Below, piece after piece: positions 48,917 through 57,078 of a DNA stretch of 64,000 nucleotides. The stretch covers positions 310,001-374,000 of the forward strand of contig JAXLYE010000004.1 of NCBI GenBank assembly GCA_046351595.1. The letters run 5' to 3'. This DNA is from JAXLYE01 sp046351595. Lineage in GTDB: Bacteria > Myxococcota_A > Polyangia > Palsa-1104 > JAEUJZ01. How positions within the stretch are numbered: position 1 is the first letter of the stretch; every line of letters begins with the position of its first letter. A program made the translations under genes and the position numbers. Under the pieces are notes generated by a model. The model searched no databases. It had not been told where the DNA came from and saw nothing but the letters and a program-made list of their open reading frames with translations.

Positions 48917-51064
48917 TCAGGCGGCCTTCTTGCCCTTCTTCGACTTCTTCTCTTTCTTCGGCTTCTCGCCCGCGTCCGCCGGCGCGGCCTCGCCCTTGCC
49001 CTTCTTGCCCTTCTTGTCCTTTTTGCCCTTGGCCGGCTCCTTGTCGAGCACCGGCGTCGCGTTCGGCGTCGTGACGACCTGCACCGCGGTGACCGCCTTG
49101 TTCTGCGGCGGATCGACGATGACGAAGTCGACGCGGCGGTTGAGGGCGCGGCCCTTGTTGGTCTTGTTGTCCGCGATCGGCTTGTCCGGACCGTAGCCCT
49201 TGGCCTCGAGGCGGCCGGGCTCCACGCCCTTGTCGACCAGGTACTTCATGACGGCCTTGGCGCGCCGATCCGACAGGTCGCGGTTCAGCTCGGGCTTGCC
49301 CTTGTCGTCGGTGTGGCCCTCGATGGCGACGCGCTTGACCTGCGGCAGCTGGCGCAGCGCCGAGGCCACCGCGTCGAGCACCGGGAAGCTCTTCTTCAAG
49401 ATGGTGTCCTTGTTGGTCGCGAAGAACACCTGCTTGAGGATGACGATCTGTCCCTCGCGCGTCTCGACCAGGCCCGGGCAGCCGTTCTTCTTCGGATCCG
49501 GGTTCGGGGCGCCGGGCTTGTCGGGGCAGGCGTCGGTCGGATCCGGCACCAGGTCGCGGTCGCGGTCGGGCAGCGGGCAGCCCTTCTTGTTGGGATCCGG
49601 GTTCAGGCCCGCGGGCACGTCCTTGCACTGGTCGTAGCCGTCGAAGACGGTGTCGCCGTCGGTGTCCTTGTCCGGGCAGCCCTTCTTGTTGGGATCCGGG
49701 TTGGGCCCGGCCACGACGTCGACGCACTGGTCATCGGGATCGAAGACGCCGTCGCCGTCCTTGTCGCGCAGCGGGCAGCCCTTCTGCACCGGATCCGGGT
49801 TGGGCCCGGCCGGCTCGTCGACGCAGCGATCGTCGGCGTCGTAGATGCCGTCGCCGTCCTTGTCGCGCAGCGGGCAGCCGACCTTGTCGGGATCCGGGGT
49901 CTTGCCCATGGCCTCGGTCGGGCAGCGGTCCTGCGGATCGATGACGCCGTCGCCGTCCGAGTCCTTGGGCGGCGGCGGGCAGCCGTGCTTGCGCGGGTCG
50001 CTCGAGGGCTCGCCCGGCTCGTCGATGCAGGCGTCGCTCCGGTCGGGGATGCCGTCGCCGTCGCGATCCTTGGGCTTCTCCTCGCGGATCGGCGCGTAGG
50101 CCAGGCGGAACAGGGCGCGGCCGTCGGGCGTGCCGGGCTCGCGCAGGATGCCGACGCCGCCACCGACGCTGAGCTGGATGACGCGCGCGATGTTGTAGTG
50201 GATGCCGAGCAGGACCTCGAGGCTGGTGCTGTCGGCCTTGAAGGCGCGGCCGTCGGTGACGACGGTGTGCAGGATCGCCTCGGGGCCGATCGAGAAGCGC
50301 TTCTCGTAGTTGGCGTAGGCCAGGGCGGCGCCGAGCTGCAGCTCGGGCCCGACGCTGTTGCCCGAGCCGTCGGGCAGCTGGCCGATCGCCGAGGTCGGCC
50401 GGTAGTAGAAGCCGCCGGTGAATGACCACAAGAGGCTCTTGGCCAGGCCGCCGAGGATCAGCTTGGGCAGCACGCGCACGCCGCTCTCGCCGACCTGCGC
50501 CGGGAACGGCGGCGGATCCGAGAACGTATTGATCGGGATCCAGACGTCGGCCCCGAGGCTCATCGAGATCGGGCCGCGGTAGGGCTGGCCGAACAGGCGG
50601 ACCTTGACGCCGAGCCGCGGGTCACCGACCGCCACGCCCGACACCGGCGCGATGCCATACAGCTCGGTGCCGCGCTCGAGCAGCGTGATCGGCAGCGTCG
50701 CCGAGATCAGCACCCGATCGAGGAACGAGCCCGCCAGATCGACGTGGCCGAGCAGCTGGTGCTCGAGCACCGTGCCCTGCATCGAGAAGCTGCCGTCGGC
50801 CGCGCGCAGGCCGAAGACCAGCGGGTTGTGGCCGTAGTTCAGCGTGATGCCGGCGGCGAAGTAGCGCGTCGAGCTGTACCAGGGGTGGTCGACCGAGAAC
50901 GACCACTCGCCGACGGTGGTCGGCTCATAGCGGTTGACCTGGAAGCCGCGGTTCGTGGTCTGCGCCGCGGCCGGCGCAGCGAGCGCGCACAACCCGGCCA
51001 ATCCAGCCAATCCGGCCCATCCGGCCACTCTGTGAAGGCATGCCGCTAGAACACTTCGTCTCAA
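48917..51064 (-). CDS. OmpA family outer-membrane protein with thrombospondin type 3 repeats
   Basis: This is a 715-residue exported protein. Signal peptide (WAGLAGLAGLCALAAPAAAQ); a ~300-residue beta-barrel-like region; then about seven calcium-binding TSP3 repeats of the form DKDGDGIYDADDRC joined by GPNPDP links. An OmpA peptidoglycan-binding domain follows (VAIEGHTDDKG, LSDRRAKAVMKYL, NRRVDFVI), and a long Lys/Gly-rich tail (KGKKDKKGKKGKG) ends the protein. It tethers the outer membrane to the wall. The start is TTG 51064, which overlaps the TGA of the upstream gene (TTGA) and has AGAGGGG at 6 bp. A GTG at 51025 would cut the signal peptide. Confidence 0.9.
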   Translation of the reverse strand: MRRSVLAACLHRVAGWAGLAGLAGLCALAAPAAAQTTNRGFQVNRYEPTTVGEWSFSVDHPWYSSTRYFAAGITLNYGHNPLVFGLRAADGSFSMQGTVLEHQLLGHVDLAGSFLDRVLISATLPITLLERGTELYGIAPVSGVAVGDPRLGVKVRLFGQPYRGPISMSLGADVWIPINTFSDPPPFPAQVGESGVRVLPKLILGGLAKSLLWSFTGGFYYRPTSAIGQLPDGSGNSVGPELQLGAALAYANYEKRFSIGPEAILHTVVTDGRAFKADSTSLEVLLGIHYNIARVIQLSVGGGVGILREPGTPDGRALFRLAYAPIREEKPKDRDGDGIPDRSDACIDEPGEPSSDPRKHGCPPPPKDSDGDGVIDPQDRCPTEAMGKTPDPDKVGCPLRDKDGDGIYDADDRCVDEPAGPNPDPVQKGCPLRDKDGDGVFDPDDQCVDVVAGPNPDPNKKGCPDKDTDGDTVFDGYDQCKDVPAGLNPDPNKKGCPLPDRDRDLVPDPTDACPDKPGAPNPDPKKNGCPGLVETREGQIVILKQVFFATNKDTILKKSFPVLDAVASALRQLPQVKRVAIEGHTDDKGKPELNRDLSDRRAKAVMKYLVDKGVEPGRLEAKGYGPDKPIADNKTNKGRALNRRVDFVIVDPPQNKAVTAVQVVTTPNATPVLDKEPAKGKKDKKGKKGKGEAAPADAGEKPKKEKKSKKGKKAA

Positions 51065-52143
51065 GGTAGACCCCTCTGGCTGTGCTGGTGTCTCCGCCGC
51101 CGGATCAGCGCCCCGCCGGCGACGGCGCCCAGGGTGAGTGTGAGCAGGCAGGCTGCGGGGGCGCCGCCCGGCCGGCCGGTAGCGACGGACGCGAGGCTGC
51201 AGCCGAAGCCGCCGCCGGCGAGCGTCGGCATGCGCGCCTTGCCTGCCTTCCAGTCGATGTCAAGCTGCGCGACGGCAGTGTTGTCGCTCGGGCTCGGGTC
51301 GTTCACCGCGGACCCGGCGCTGGCGCCGACCGCCACGCGCGCCGCCTCGGGCGCCGGCAGGATCGCGAGGTACAGCTCCGAGATGCTGAAGCTCGGCAGC
51401 TCGCCGAGCTGGCAGCGGAAGGTGGTGCCGCGGTCGCTGCAGCTCCAGCCCGGTCCCGTCGGCGGCTGGTCGATGAAGGCGCCGGGCGGCTGGTCGATGT
51501 CGACGGTGATCGCGGTGGCGGGGCTCGGCCCGAGGTTGCGCGTGCTGACGACGAACGTCAGCACCTGGCCCGAGACCGGCGCGCTCGGCAGCCCGCGCAC
51601 CGCCACCTGCAGATCCGCGGTCGCCTGCACCCGCGTGGTGTCGACGGCCTGGTTGTCCGCGGGATCCGGATCCGTGACCGCGGCCGGCGCCAGGATCTGC
51701 GCCGTGTAGCGCAGCTCACCGGTGATCGTGCGCGGCACGTCGACCGATACGGTGCAGGTGACGCTGCCGCCGGCCGGCAGGGTCATCGTCGTCGCGAGGT
51801 CGTCGCGGCCGACGTCCGGGCTCGGCTTGACCGGCACGCCCGGATCCGGTGCCGCGCCGCTGCACAGCCAGTACACCGTGACCTCGGGCGCGGCCTCCAT
51901 GTGCCCTTGGAGCTGCGCCCCGACCGCGTCGGCCGGTCCGGCGTTGTGCGCGACCACACGCAGGCTGAGCTGCCGCCCCGGCTCCGTCACGTCTATGCCG
52001 TCCGTCACCGTCACCGACAGCGCCGCCGTCTGCGCCGCGACCGACCCGGAGATCACGAGCCCCGCTACGAGCGCGCACCACACCGCGAGCCTCAGCAAGA
52101 GCCGGTGCCGTGTGCGCGCTCTGTCTCGCGGTCTGTGAATCAT
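51061..52143 (-). CDS. DUF11-repeat surface protein with MYXO-CTERM-like C-terminus
   Basis: This is a 360-residue secreted protein. After a signal peptide (AVWCALVAGLVISGSVAAQ) come two Ig-like DUF11 repeats: ALSVTVTDGIDVTEPG with HNAGPADAVGAQLQG, and DLQVAVRGLPSAPVSG with TRNLGPSPATAITV. The C-terminus reads GGGFGCSLAS, a short linker, a transmembrane helix (CLLTLTLGAVAGGALI) and RRRRH. This Gly-Cys, hydrophobic helix, Arg cluster layout is that of MYXO-CTERM sorting signals processed by myxosortase. The stop overlaps the TTG start of the OmpA/TSP3 gene, indicating coupled synthesis of two envelope proteins. Confidence 0.85.
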   Translation of the reverse strand: MIHRPRDRARTRHRLLLRLAVWCALVAGLVISGSVAAQTAALSVTVTDGIDVTEPGRQLSLRVVAHNAGPADAVGAQLQGHMEAAPEVTVYWLCSGAAPDPGVPVKPSPDVGRDDLATTMTLPAGGSVTCTVSVDVPRTITGELRYTAQILAPAAVTDPDPADNQAVDTTRVQATADLQVAVRGLPSAPVSGQVLTFVVSTRNLGPSPATAITVDIDQPPGAFIDQPPTGPGWSCSDRGTTFRCQLGELPSFSISELYLAILPAPEAARVAVGASAGSAVNDPSPSDNTAVAQLDIDWKAGKARMPTLAGGGFGCSLASVATGRPGGAPAACLLTLTLGAVAGGALIRRRRHQHSQRGLP

Positions 52144-52517
52144 CTCTGCCCCACCACCGCCGTGTCGCTGCTCCGCCGCCGCCGGAGTGCCCTCCGGAGC
52201 ATCCGTCGCTAAGCCTGCGACGCGGCGCGACTATCTGTCCGCAGCCAGCGCTCATCATATCGCATCGTCTCGCAGCTACGGAAGAAGGTATTCCGCTCAC
52301 TCTCTTCGAGAATTCGGCAAGGAATGCGCGGGGTCGCGCCCCTCGGGCAGACACCTGAGGGCGACTTTCTGATGTCTGGTCTGGTGTCTGGCCAATGTCT
52401 GGCCAATGTCTGGCCAATGTCTGGCCGAATGTCTGGCCGAATGTCTGGGCGGAATAGGGGAGGGCCCGAACGGGCGCGCTGACAGGGCCGGGCAATCGGC
52501 GATACGATGGAGGCGCA
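52144..52517. other. Divergent intergenic region with 11/12-bp repeats
   Basis: These 374 bp hold the promoters of the DUF11/OmpA operon and of the phosphofructokinase gene. Apart from the minisatellite at 52385-52452, no conserved site or RNA structure is visible. Confidence 0.5.
52385..52452 (+). repeat. 11/12-bp tandem repeat, about 6 units
   Basis: TGTCTGGCCAA occurs three times (52385-52417), then two 12-bp variants TGTCTGGCCGAA (52418-52441) and a last partial unit. Unit length changes from 11 to 12 within the array, so it cannot be a coding repeat. It ends about 65 bp before the phosphofructokinase start. Confidence 0.9.
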
Positions 52518-53672
52518 ATGCCAGTAAAGACGATAGCGGTGCTGACCTCGGGTGGAGACGCACCCGGAATGAACGCGGCGGTGCGTGCCATCGCCAAGGT
52601 CGCGGCGGCGCAGGGCGTGCGCACGCTCGGTGTGCTCGATGGCTACGACGGCCTGATCGACGGACGGTTCCGCGAGCTGTCGCGCAGCGTGAGCCCGGAC
52701 GCGGGCCTGGCCGGAGGCGCCGGCGAGGACGGCGCGGCCCCGGATGCGGGCGAGCGGGGGGTCGCGCTCGGCGTGCTCGCGGAGCTCGATCTCATGGGCG
52801 GCAGCGGCGGGACGCTGCTCGGCTCGGCGCGCAGCGCCCGCTTCCGCACCGCCGAGGGCCGGCGCGCCGCGGCCGAGCGCCTGGCCAGCCTGGACGGCCT
52901 GATCGTCATCGGCGGCGACGGCTCCCTGACCGGCGCGCACCTGCTCAGCCGCGAGTGCCGCACCCCGATCATCGGCGTGCCCGCCTCGATCGACAACGAC
53001 ATCGGCTGCACCGCCAGCGCCATCGGCGTTGACACCGCGCTCAACACCGTGGTCGACTGCTGCGATCGGATCGCGGACACCGCGATCTCGCACCGCCGCG
53101 CGTTCCTGGTCGAGGTCATGGGCCGGCACTCCGGCTACCTGGCCATGGCGAGCGCCGTGGCCGCGGGCGCCGACGGCGTGCTGTTCCGCGAGCAGGGCCG
53201 CAGCGAGGACGAGATCGTCGAGGCCACGGCCCGCACCATCGCCCGCTGCTTCGAGGCGGATCGCGGCAAGCGGCGCGTGCTGATCCTCAAGGCCGAGGGC
53301 GTCGATGTGCCGTGCACGCGCCTGGTCAGCCGCATCGAGCGCGCGCTCGGGGAGCGGCTGCCGTCGGTCGAGCTGCGCGCCACCGTGCTCGGTCACCTGG
53401 TGCGCGGCGGCCGGCCGACGTTCATGGATCGCATGATGGCCGCGCGCCTGGGCCGCGCCGCGGTCGAGGCGGTGCTGCTCGGCCGCAGCGACGAGATGAT
53501 GGCGTGGATGCCGCCGCTGCCGGGCGGGACGCCGACCGAAGATCCTTCGGTGGCGCGCTTCGCGCTGGAGCGCGTGCTGACCGAGTCGAAGGCGCTGCTC
53601 GACGGCACCAGCCCGGTGACGCAGCGGCGCGTGCGCATGATGCAGCAGCTCGAGGGCGTGCTCGGCATCTAA
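52518..53672 (+). CDS. pfkA: 6-phosphofructokinase, ATP-type
   Basis: This is a 384-residue glycolytic enzyme. It has the substrate loop TSGGDAPGMNAAVRA, GGDGSLTGA (132-140; Gly rather than Asp after GGD favours ATP over pyrophosphate), and SIDNDIG with the catalytic Asp159; PASIDND lacks the Lys of pyrophosphate-dependent enzymes. MGRHSGYLA and AEGVDV also fit. A ~30-residue Gly/Ala/Asp-rich insert (about 58-90) interrupts the N-terminal domain and is absent from the standard enzyme. GGAGG precedes the ATG. The btaA-like operon follows after 58 bp. Confidence 0.93.
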   Translation: MPVKTIAVLTSGGDAPGMNAAVRAIAKVAAAQGVRTLGVLDGYDGLIDGRFRELSRSVSPDAGLAGGAGEDGAAPDAGERGVALGVLAELDLMGGSGGTLLGSARSARFRTAEGRRAAAERLASLDGLIVIGGDGSLTGAHLLSRECRTPIIGVPASIDNDIGCTASAIGVDTALNTVVDCCDRIADTAISHRRAFLVEVMGRHSGYLAMASAVAAGADGVLFREQGRSEDEIVEATARTIARCFEADRGKRRVLILKAEGVDVPCTRLVSRIERALGERLPSVELRATVLGHLVRGGRPTFMDRMMAARLGRAAVEAVLLGRSDEMMAWMPPLPGGTPTEDPSVARFALERVLTESKALLDGTSPVTQRRVRMMQQLEGVLGI

Positions 53673-53730
53673 CGACACGGGAGACGCAGCAGGCAAAGCC
53701 CGGCACAATCACCATGCGAAAGGCGGTGGG

Positions 53731-54828
53731 ATGATGCGGGCGCCCGAGCTCAAGTTCGCGGTCGTGCGCGAGGATCCGGACCTCGAGGACGTGGTGCTGG
53801 ATCAGGTCGAGCGGAGACAGGGGCAGGGGGCCCGGCGGGCGCTGATCGTCGCCTCGGGCGGCTGCACCGCGCTGACGCTGCGGGCGCGGCGGCCGGGGCT
53901 CGCGGTGACGGCGTTCGATCTCAACCCGGCGCAGCTCCAGCACGTGCGCGACAAGGCCGCGGCGGTCGCAGCGGGCGAACTCGGGCGGCTCAACGTCGGG
54001 GATCCGGATCCGTCGGGCCTCAACCAGTGCGGCGAGTTCGAGAAGCTGTTCCGCACCCTGCGCGCCTTCTTCTGCGAGTTTGTCGCGCCGGCGTCGGAGC
54101 TCGCGCGCTTCTTCGATCCCGCCGAGGGCGCCGCCGCGCGCCGCGACCGTATCGAGGCGTGGGCGCAGAGCCGCTACTTCCCGGTGGCCTTCGCGCTCGC
54201 ATTCTGCGATCCGCTGCTGCACGCGATGTTCGGCCCGGCAGCGACGCAGCACGCGGAGCCGGGCTCGTACCCGGGCTACTTCCAGGCGGCCTTTTTGCGC
54301 GGCCTGCGCAGAGAGGACGCGCACCGCAACTACTTCCTGCAGCACGTGCTGCTCGGTCAGTACCTGCCGGGCTGCGAGCCGGACTACCTGCGCCCCTCGC
54401 AACCCGGGGAATCGCCCGCGGGCTCGCTGCGCTCCGTCGAGGGCTCGCTGCGCTCCGTCGAGGGCTCGCTGCGCTCCGTCGAGGGCTCGCTGCGCTCCGT
54501 CGAGGGCTCGCTGCGCCTCGTCGAGGGCTCGCTGCGCGACGCGCTGGCGATGCCCGAGCTTCGGGAGCAGGACCTCTACAGCCTGTCCAACGTCTTCGAC
54601 TGGTCCGAGGACGCGCTGGTCGCGCAGTGGTCCGCGGCGCTCAAGCAGTTCGCGCCGCCGGGGTCCGCGGTGCTGCTGCGGCAGCTGAACAACCGCCGCG
54701 ATCTGCGCCGCTTCTTCGCCCCCGAGTTCGAGTTCGACGACGCGCTGGGCGAGGCGCTGTGGCGGCGCGACCGCAGCCTGTTCTACAGCCGCATCGAGGT
54801 CGGCTTCCGCCGCGGAGCCGCCGCGTGA
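53731..54828 (+). CDS. btaA: BtaA-like (DUF3419) S-adenosylmethionine:diacylglycerol 3-amino-3-carboxypropyltransferase
   Basis: This is a 365-residue protein. The Rossmann-type SAM site reads LIVASGGCTALTL and AFDLNPAQLQHV. PGSYPGYFQ, FLQHVLLGQYLPG, DLYSLSNVFDW and LLRQLNNRR are DUF3419 landmarks. BtaA moves the aminocarboxypropyl group of SAM onto diacylglycerol to give diacylglyceryl-homoserine, the first step of betaine lipid (DGTS) synthesis. Residues 231-265 are five tandem GSLRSVE/GSLRLVE heptads from a 21-bp repeat, inserted before the SNVFD motif. The stop overlaps the GTG of the next gene (GTGA). No N-methyltransferase (BtaB) is present; a GNAT-like and a diiron enzyme follow instead. 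Confidence 0.85.
   Translation: MMRAPELKFAVVREDPDLEDVVLDQVERRQGQGARRALIVASGGCTALTLRARRPGLAVTAFDLNPAQLQHVRDKAAAVAAGELGRLNVGDPDPSGLNQCGEFEKLFRTLRAFFCEFVAPASELARFFDPAEGAAARRDRIEAWAQSRYFPVAFALAFCDPLLHAMFGPAATQHAEPGSYPGYFQAAFLRGLRREDAHRNYFLQHVLLGQYLPGCEPDYLRPSQPGESPAGSLRSVEGSLRSVEGSLRSVEGSLRSVEGSLRLVEGSLRDALAMPELREQDLYSLSNVFDWSEDALVAQWSAALKQFAPPGSAVLLRQLNNRRDLRRFFAPEFEFDDALGEALWRRDRSLFYSRIEVGFRRGAAA
54421..54525 (+). repeat. In-frame 21-bp tandem repeat, 5 copies, inside btaA
   Basis: Units at 54421, 54442, 54463, 54484 and 54505 are 21 bp each; the first four are identical and the fifth changes one codon (Ser to Leu). A sixth begins and decays. They add 35 residues to the enzyme. Confidence 0.95.
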
Positions 54829-55781
54829 GGCTGCGCTTCGTCCACGTCGCCGCCGCCGCGATCGGCCCGTACGTGCCGGCGCTGCGCCGCCTCGAGCAGG
54901 CCATCACCTATCCGATCTCCGACGGCGCAAACGGCGCCGACGGCGCCGACGAGACGGACCGCTTCTTTATCGACCACGGCGCCGACTACCACCCGTTCTT
55001 CTCGCGCCTGGGCGAGGCCCACTTCGTCCTCGCGCTCGACGAGGAGCGATCGGCCGGGCGGCCAGAAGAGCAGGTCATCGGCGCGCTCGCCGGCGTGCTG
55101 CGGCGCGCGGAGCACAGCGGCCGCTCGATCCCGAGCGTGTACCTGTGCGACCTCAAGCTGCACGCCGACTACCGCGGCCAAGATGTGGTGCCGCGCCTCT
55201 TGCGCTTCGCGCTGGGCCTGGTGCGACAGCCGCGCTTCCAGCGCTGGCGGCTGGCCTACGGCGCGGCGATGCGCGGCCGCCGCGGCGACGTGATGCGCAG
55301 CGCGCGCGGCCTCAGCCTGCTGCGGCTCGGCAGCACCCTGGGGCAGCTCACCCTGTACTTCGTGCCGCCCGAGCGCCTGGCCGCGCTGCAGCCGCGGACC
55401 GCGCCGACGCCGCCCGACGCCGCGTACGGACTCGATCTGAGCCCCGAGGTGGCCGAGCGGCTCGTCCCGCCGGGCACCGAGTCGACGGCCGGGCGCAAGG
55501 ATCTGCGGCTCGTCTCGACGGGCGAGCCGTGGCCGCTCGTGCACCTGCCGCGCTCGATCGCGAGCCCGGGCTATGCCGAGTACCTGGTCGCGTGCGGCCG
55601 GGCGCTGGCGCCGCAGGGCGGCCTGGCCTGCTTCGCAATCGACGAGCGGCTCACGGACTGGAACGAGTGGCTGCGGCGCGCCGGCCTGTCCCCGGGCGCT
55701 TTGTGCACGGTCTACGGGCTGCGGCTCGTGCCGTCGCTGTACTCGGCGCGGTGGGTGCACCTTGCGACCTCGGAGATCTGA
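54825..55781 (+). CDS. GNAT-like acetyl/acyltransferase of unknown specificity
   Basis: This is a 318-residue protein. The central CDLKLHADYRGQDVVPRLL fits the beta4-alpha3 CoA-binding loop of GNAT acyltransferases (R-G-x-x-V pattern), preceded by FVLALDEER and followed by an extended C-terminal half without known fold (ACGRALAPQGGLACFAIDE). Translation is coupled to btaA: GTG 54825 overlaps its TGA. Position suggests N- or O-acylation of the homoserine head group made by BtaA, but this is inference. A small repeat-like GANGADGADETD lies near residue 40. Confidence 0.65.
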   Translation: MRLRFVHVAAAAIGPYVPALRRLEQAITYPISDGANGADGADETDRFFIDHGADYHPFFSRLGEAHFVLALDEERSAGRPEEQVIGALAGVLRRAEHSGRSIPSVYLCDLKLHADYRGQDVVPRLLRFALGLVRQPRFQRWRLAYGAAMRGRRGDVMRSARGLSLLRLGSTLGQLTLYFVPPERLAALQPRTAPTPPDAAYGLDLSPEVAERLVPPGTESTAGRKDLRLVSTGEPWPLVHLPRSIASPGYAEYLVACGRALAPQGGLACFAIDERLTDWNEWLRRAGLSPGALCTVYGLRLVPSLYSARWVHLATSEI

Positions 55782-55829
55782 CTTCTCCGCCGGGTTCCGC
55801 GACGGGATCCGGGGAGCTGGAGGCACAGC

Positions 55830-56585
55830 GTGAAGCAGTACATCGCGGACCTGAAGCGGCGCCTAAGGCCGAGCGACAACCCCTACCTGGCGGCGCTGCG
55901 CGACGGCCGCTTCGATCGCGACGACTTCCTGGAGACGCAGATCCAGTTCCTGTTCGCGGTCGTCTTTTTCTCGCGGCCGATGGCGGCGCTGGCCGGGCGC
56001 TTGCCTCGCCCCGAGCTGCGGCTGGCGCTGCTCGAGAACGTCGAGGACGAGCACGGGAGCGGCGACCTGCGGCTGTGCCACGAGAGCACGTTCCTGTTGT
56101 TCCTGGCGCGGCTCGGCGCAGCGCCCGACGACATCGAGCGCCGCGCGCTGTGGCCCGAGGTCCGCGCCTTCAATACGACGCTGGCCGGGCTGTGCATGCT
56201 GGACGATGTGCCGACGGCGCTGGCGGGGCTGGGCATCATCGAGGATCTGTTCTCGTCGATCTCGACCGAGATCGGCCGCGCCGTCCTGCGCCGCGGCTTC
56301 CTCGAAGAGTCGCAGATCGTGCACTACAAGACGCACGAGGTGCTCGACGTCGAGCACGCCGAGGGCTTCTACCGCGGCCTGTACGCGCCGTACGCCGCGC
56401 ACGCGCGCGCCCGCTACCAGATCGAGCAGGGCCTGGAGCTCGGCGCCTACGCCTTTTTGCGCCTGTACGAGGACCTGTACCGGCAGCGACAGCGACGGCA
56501 GCTGCGCGAGGTGCCGGGCCCGCACAGCCTCGCCGACGGCTGGTACATGGAGCCCGCGGTGCTCGGCGGCCCCGGGAGCGGCTAG
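55830..56585 (+). CDS. Haem-oxygenase-like diiron oxidase (HDO/iron-containing redox enzyme family)
   Basis: This is a 251-residue all-helical protein. LLENVEDEHGSGDLRLCHESTFL (68-90) matches the first metal-binding region of the Haem_oxygenas_2/HDO family (Glu69, His84), E138 in IIEDLF and His169-x3-Asp173-x2-His176 (THEVLDVEH) supply the rest. Characterised members use O2 at a diiron site for C-C cleavage, desaturation or N-oxygenation of amino-acid-like substrates or fatty acids. Here it would act on the product of the BtaA/GNAT pair. GTG 55830 has GGAGG at 8 bp. Gap to the GNAT gene is 48 bp. Confidence 0.8.
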   Translation: MKQYIADLKRRLRPSDNPYLAALRDGRFDRDDFLETQIQFLFAVVFFSRPMAALAGRLPRPELRLALLENVEDEHGSGDLRLCHESTFLLFLARLGAAPDDIERRALWPEVRAFNTTLAGLCMLDDVPTALAGLGIIEDLFSSISTEIGRAVLRRGFLEESQIVHYKTHEVLDVEHAEGFYRGLYAPYAAHARARYQIEQGLELGAYAFLRLYEDLYRQRQRRQLREVPGPHSLADGWYMEPAVLGGPGSG

Positions 56586-56593
56586 CGGGCCGG

Positions 56594-56977
56594 CTAGCGC
56601 AGCACGAAGGCGATCGCCTCTTCGAGGGTCGCGCAGACGCCGACCGGGATCGGCGAGGTGCGCGACAGGCGCTGCATCTGCAGGCGGCCGATCGCGGTCT
56701 GGACGATCATGGCGACGCGCTCGTAGCGCGCGACGTACGAGGTGAAGACCGGCCGCATCGCGCTCTCGAAGCTGTCGTCGTTGCGACCGGGCGCCAGGCG
56801 GCTGTCGAGGATCAGGAAGCGTGCGGGCACGTTCCGGGTCTGCCGGGCGACGGAGGCGTTCTCCTGGGTGGCGGCTTCGATCGACGGGAAGGCCTGCGCG
56901 GTGCGGGTGACAAGGACGATCGACCGATCCGCGTCGTGCTCGACCCGCATGTACTCGGTCTCGACGAGGAGCTTCAT
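56594..56977 (-). CDS. Small SpoIIAA/STAS-like hypothetical protein
   Basis: This is a 127-residue cytoplasmic protein with alternating strands and helices (RFLILDSRLAPGRND, YERVAMIVQTAIGRLQMQRL, GVCATLEEAIAFVL). The layout resembles the SpoIIAA-like/STAS fold seen in many myxobacterial hypothetical proteins, with no diagnostic residue. ATG 56977 is clear. It converges on the HDO gene with 8 bp between stops and is divergent from the following membrane protein. Confidence 0.65.
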   Translation of the reverse strand: MKLLVETEYMRVEHDADRSIVLVTRTAQAFPSIEAATQENASVARQTRNVPARFLILDSRLAPGRNDDSFESAMRPVFTSYVARYERVAMIVQTAIGRLQMQRLSRTSPIPVGVCATLEEAIAFVLR

Positions 56978-57078
56978 TTCGCTGGCCCATGGTAGCGCGA
57001 ACCCGGGCGCGCGACGATCGGCAACGATTCCGCCTCTGGAACCGGGCCGCGGGTGCGCGCGCAGCGTAGAATCGGCGC

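Noticed and set aside
53731..56585. Standard DGTS betaine-lipid operon
   Set aside because: No SAM-dependent N-methyltransferase (BtaB) is next to or fused with the BtaA-like protein.
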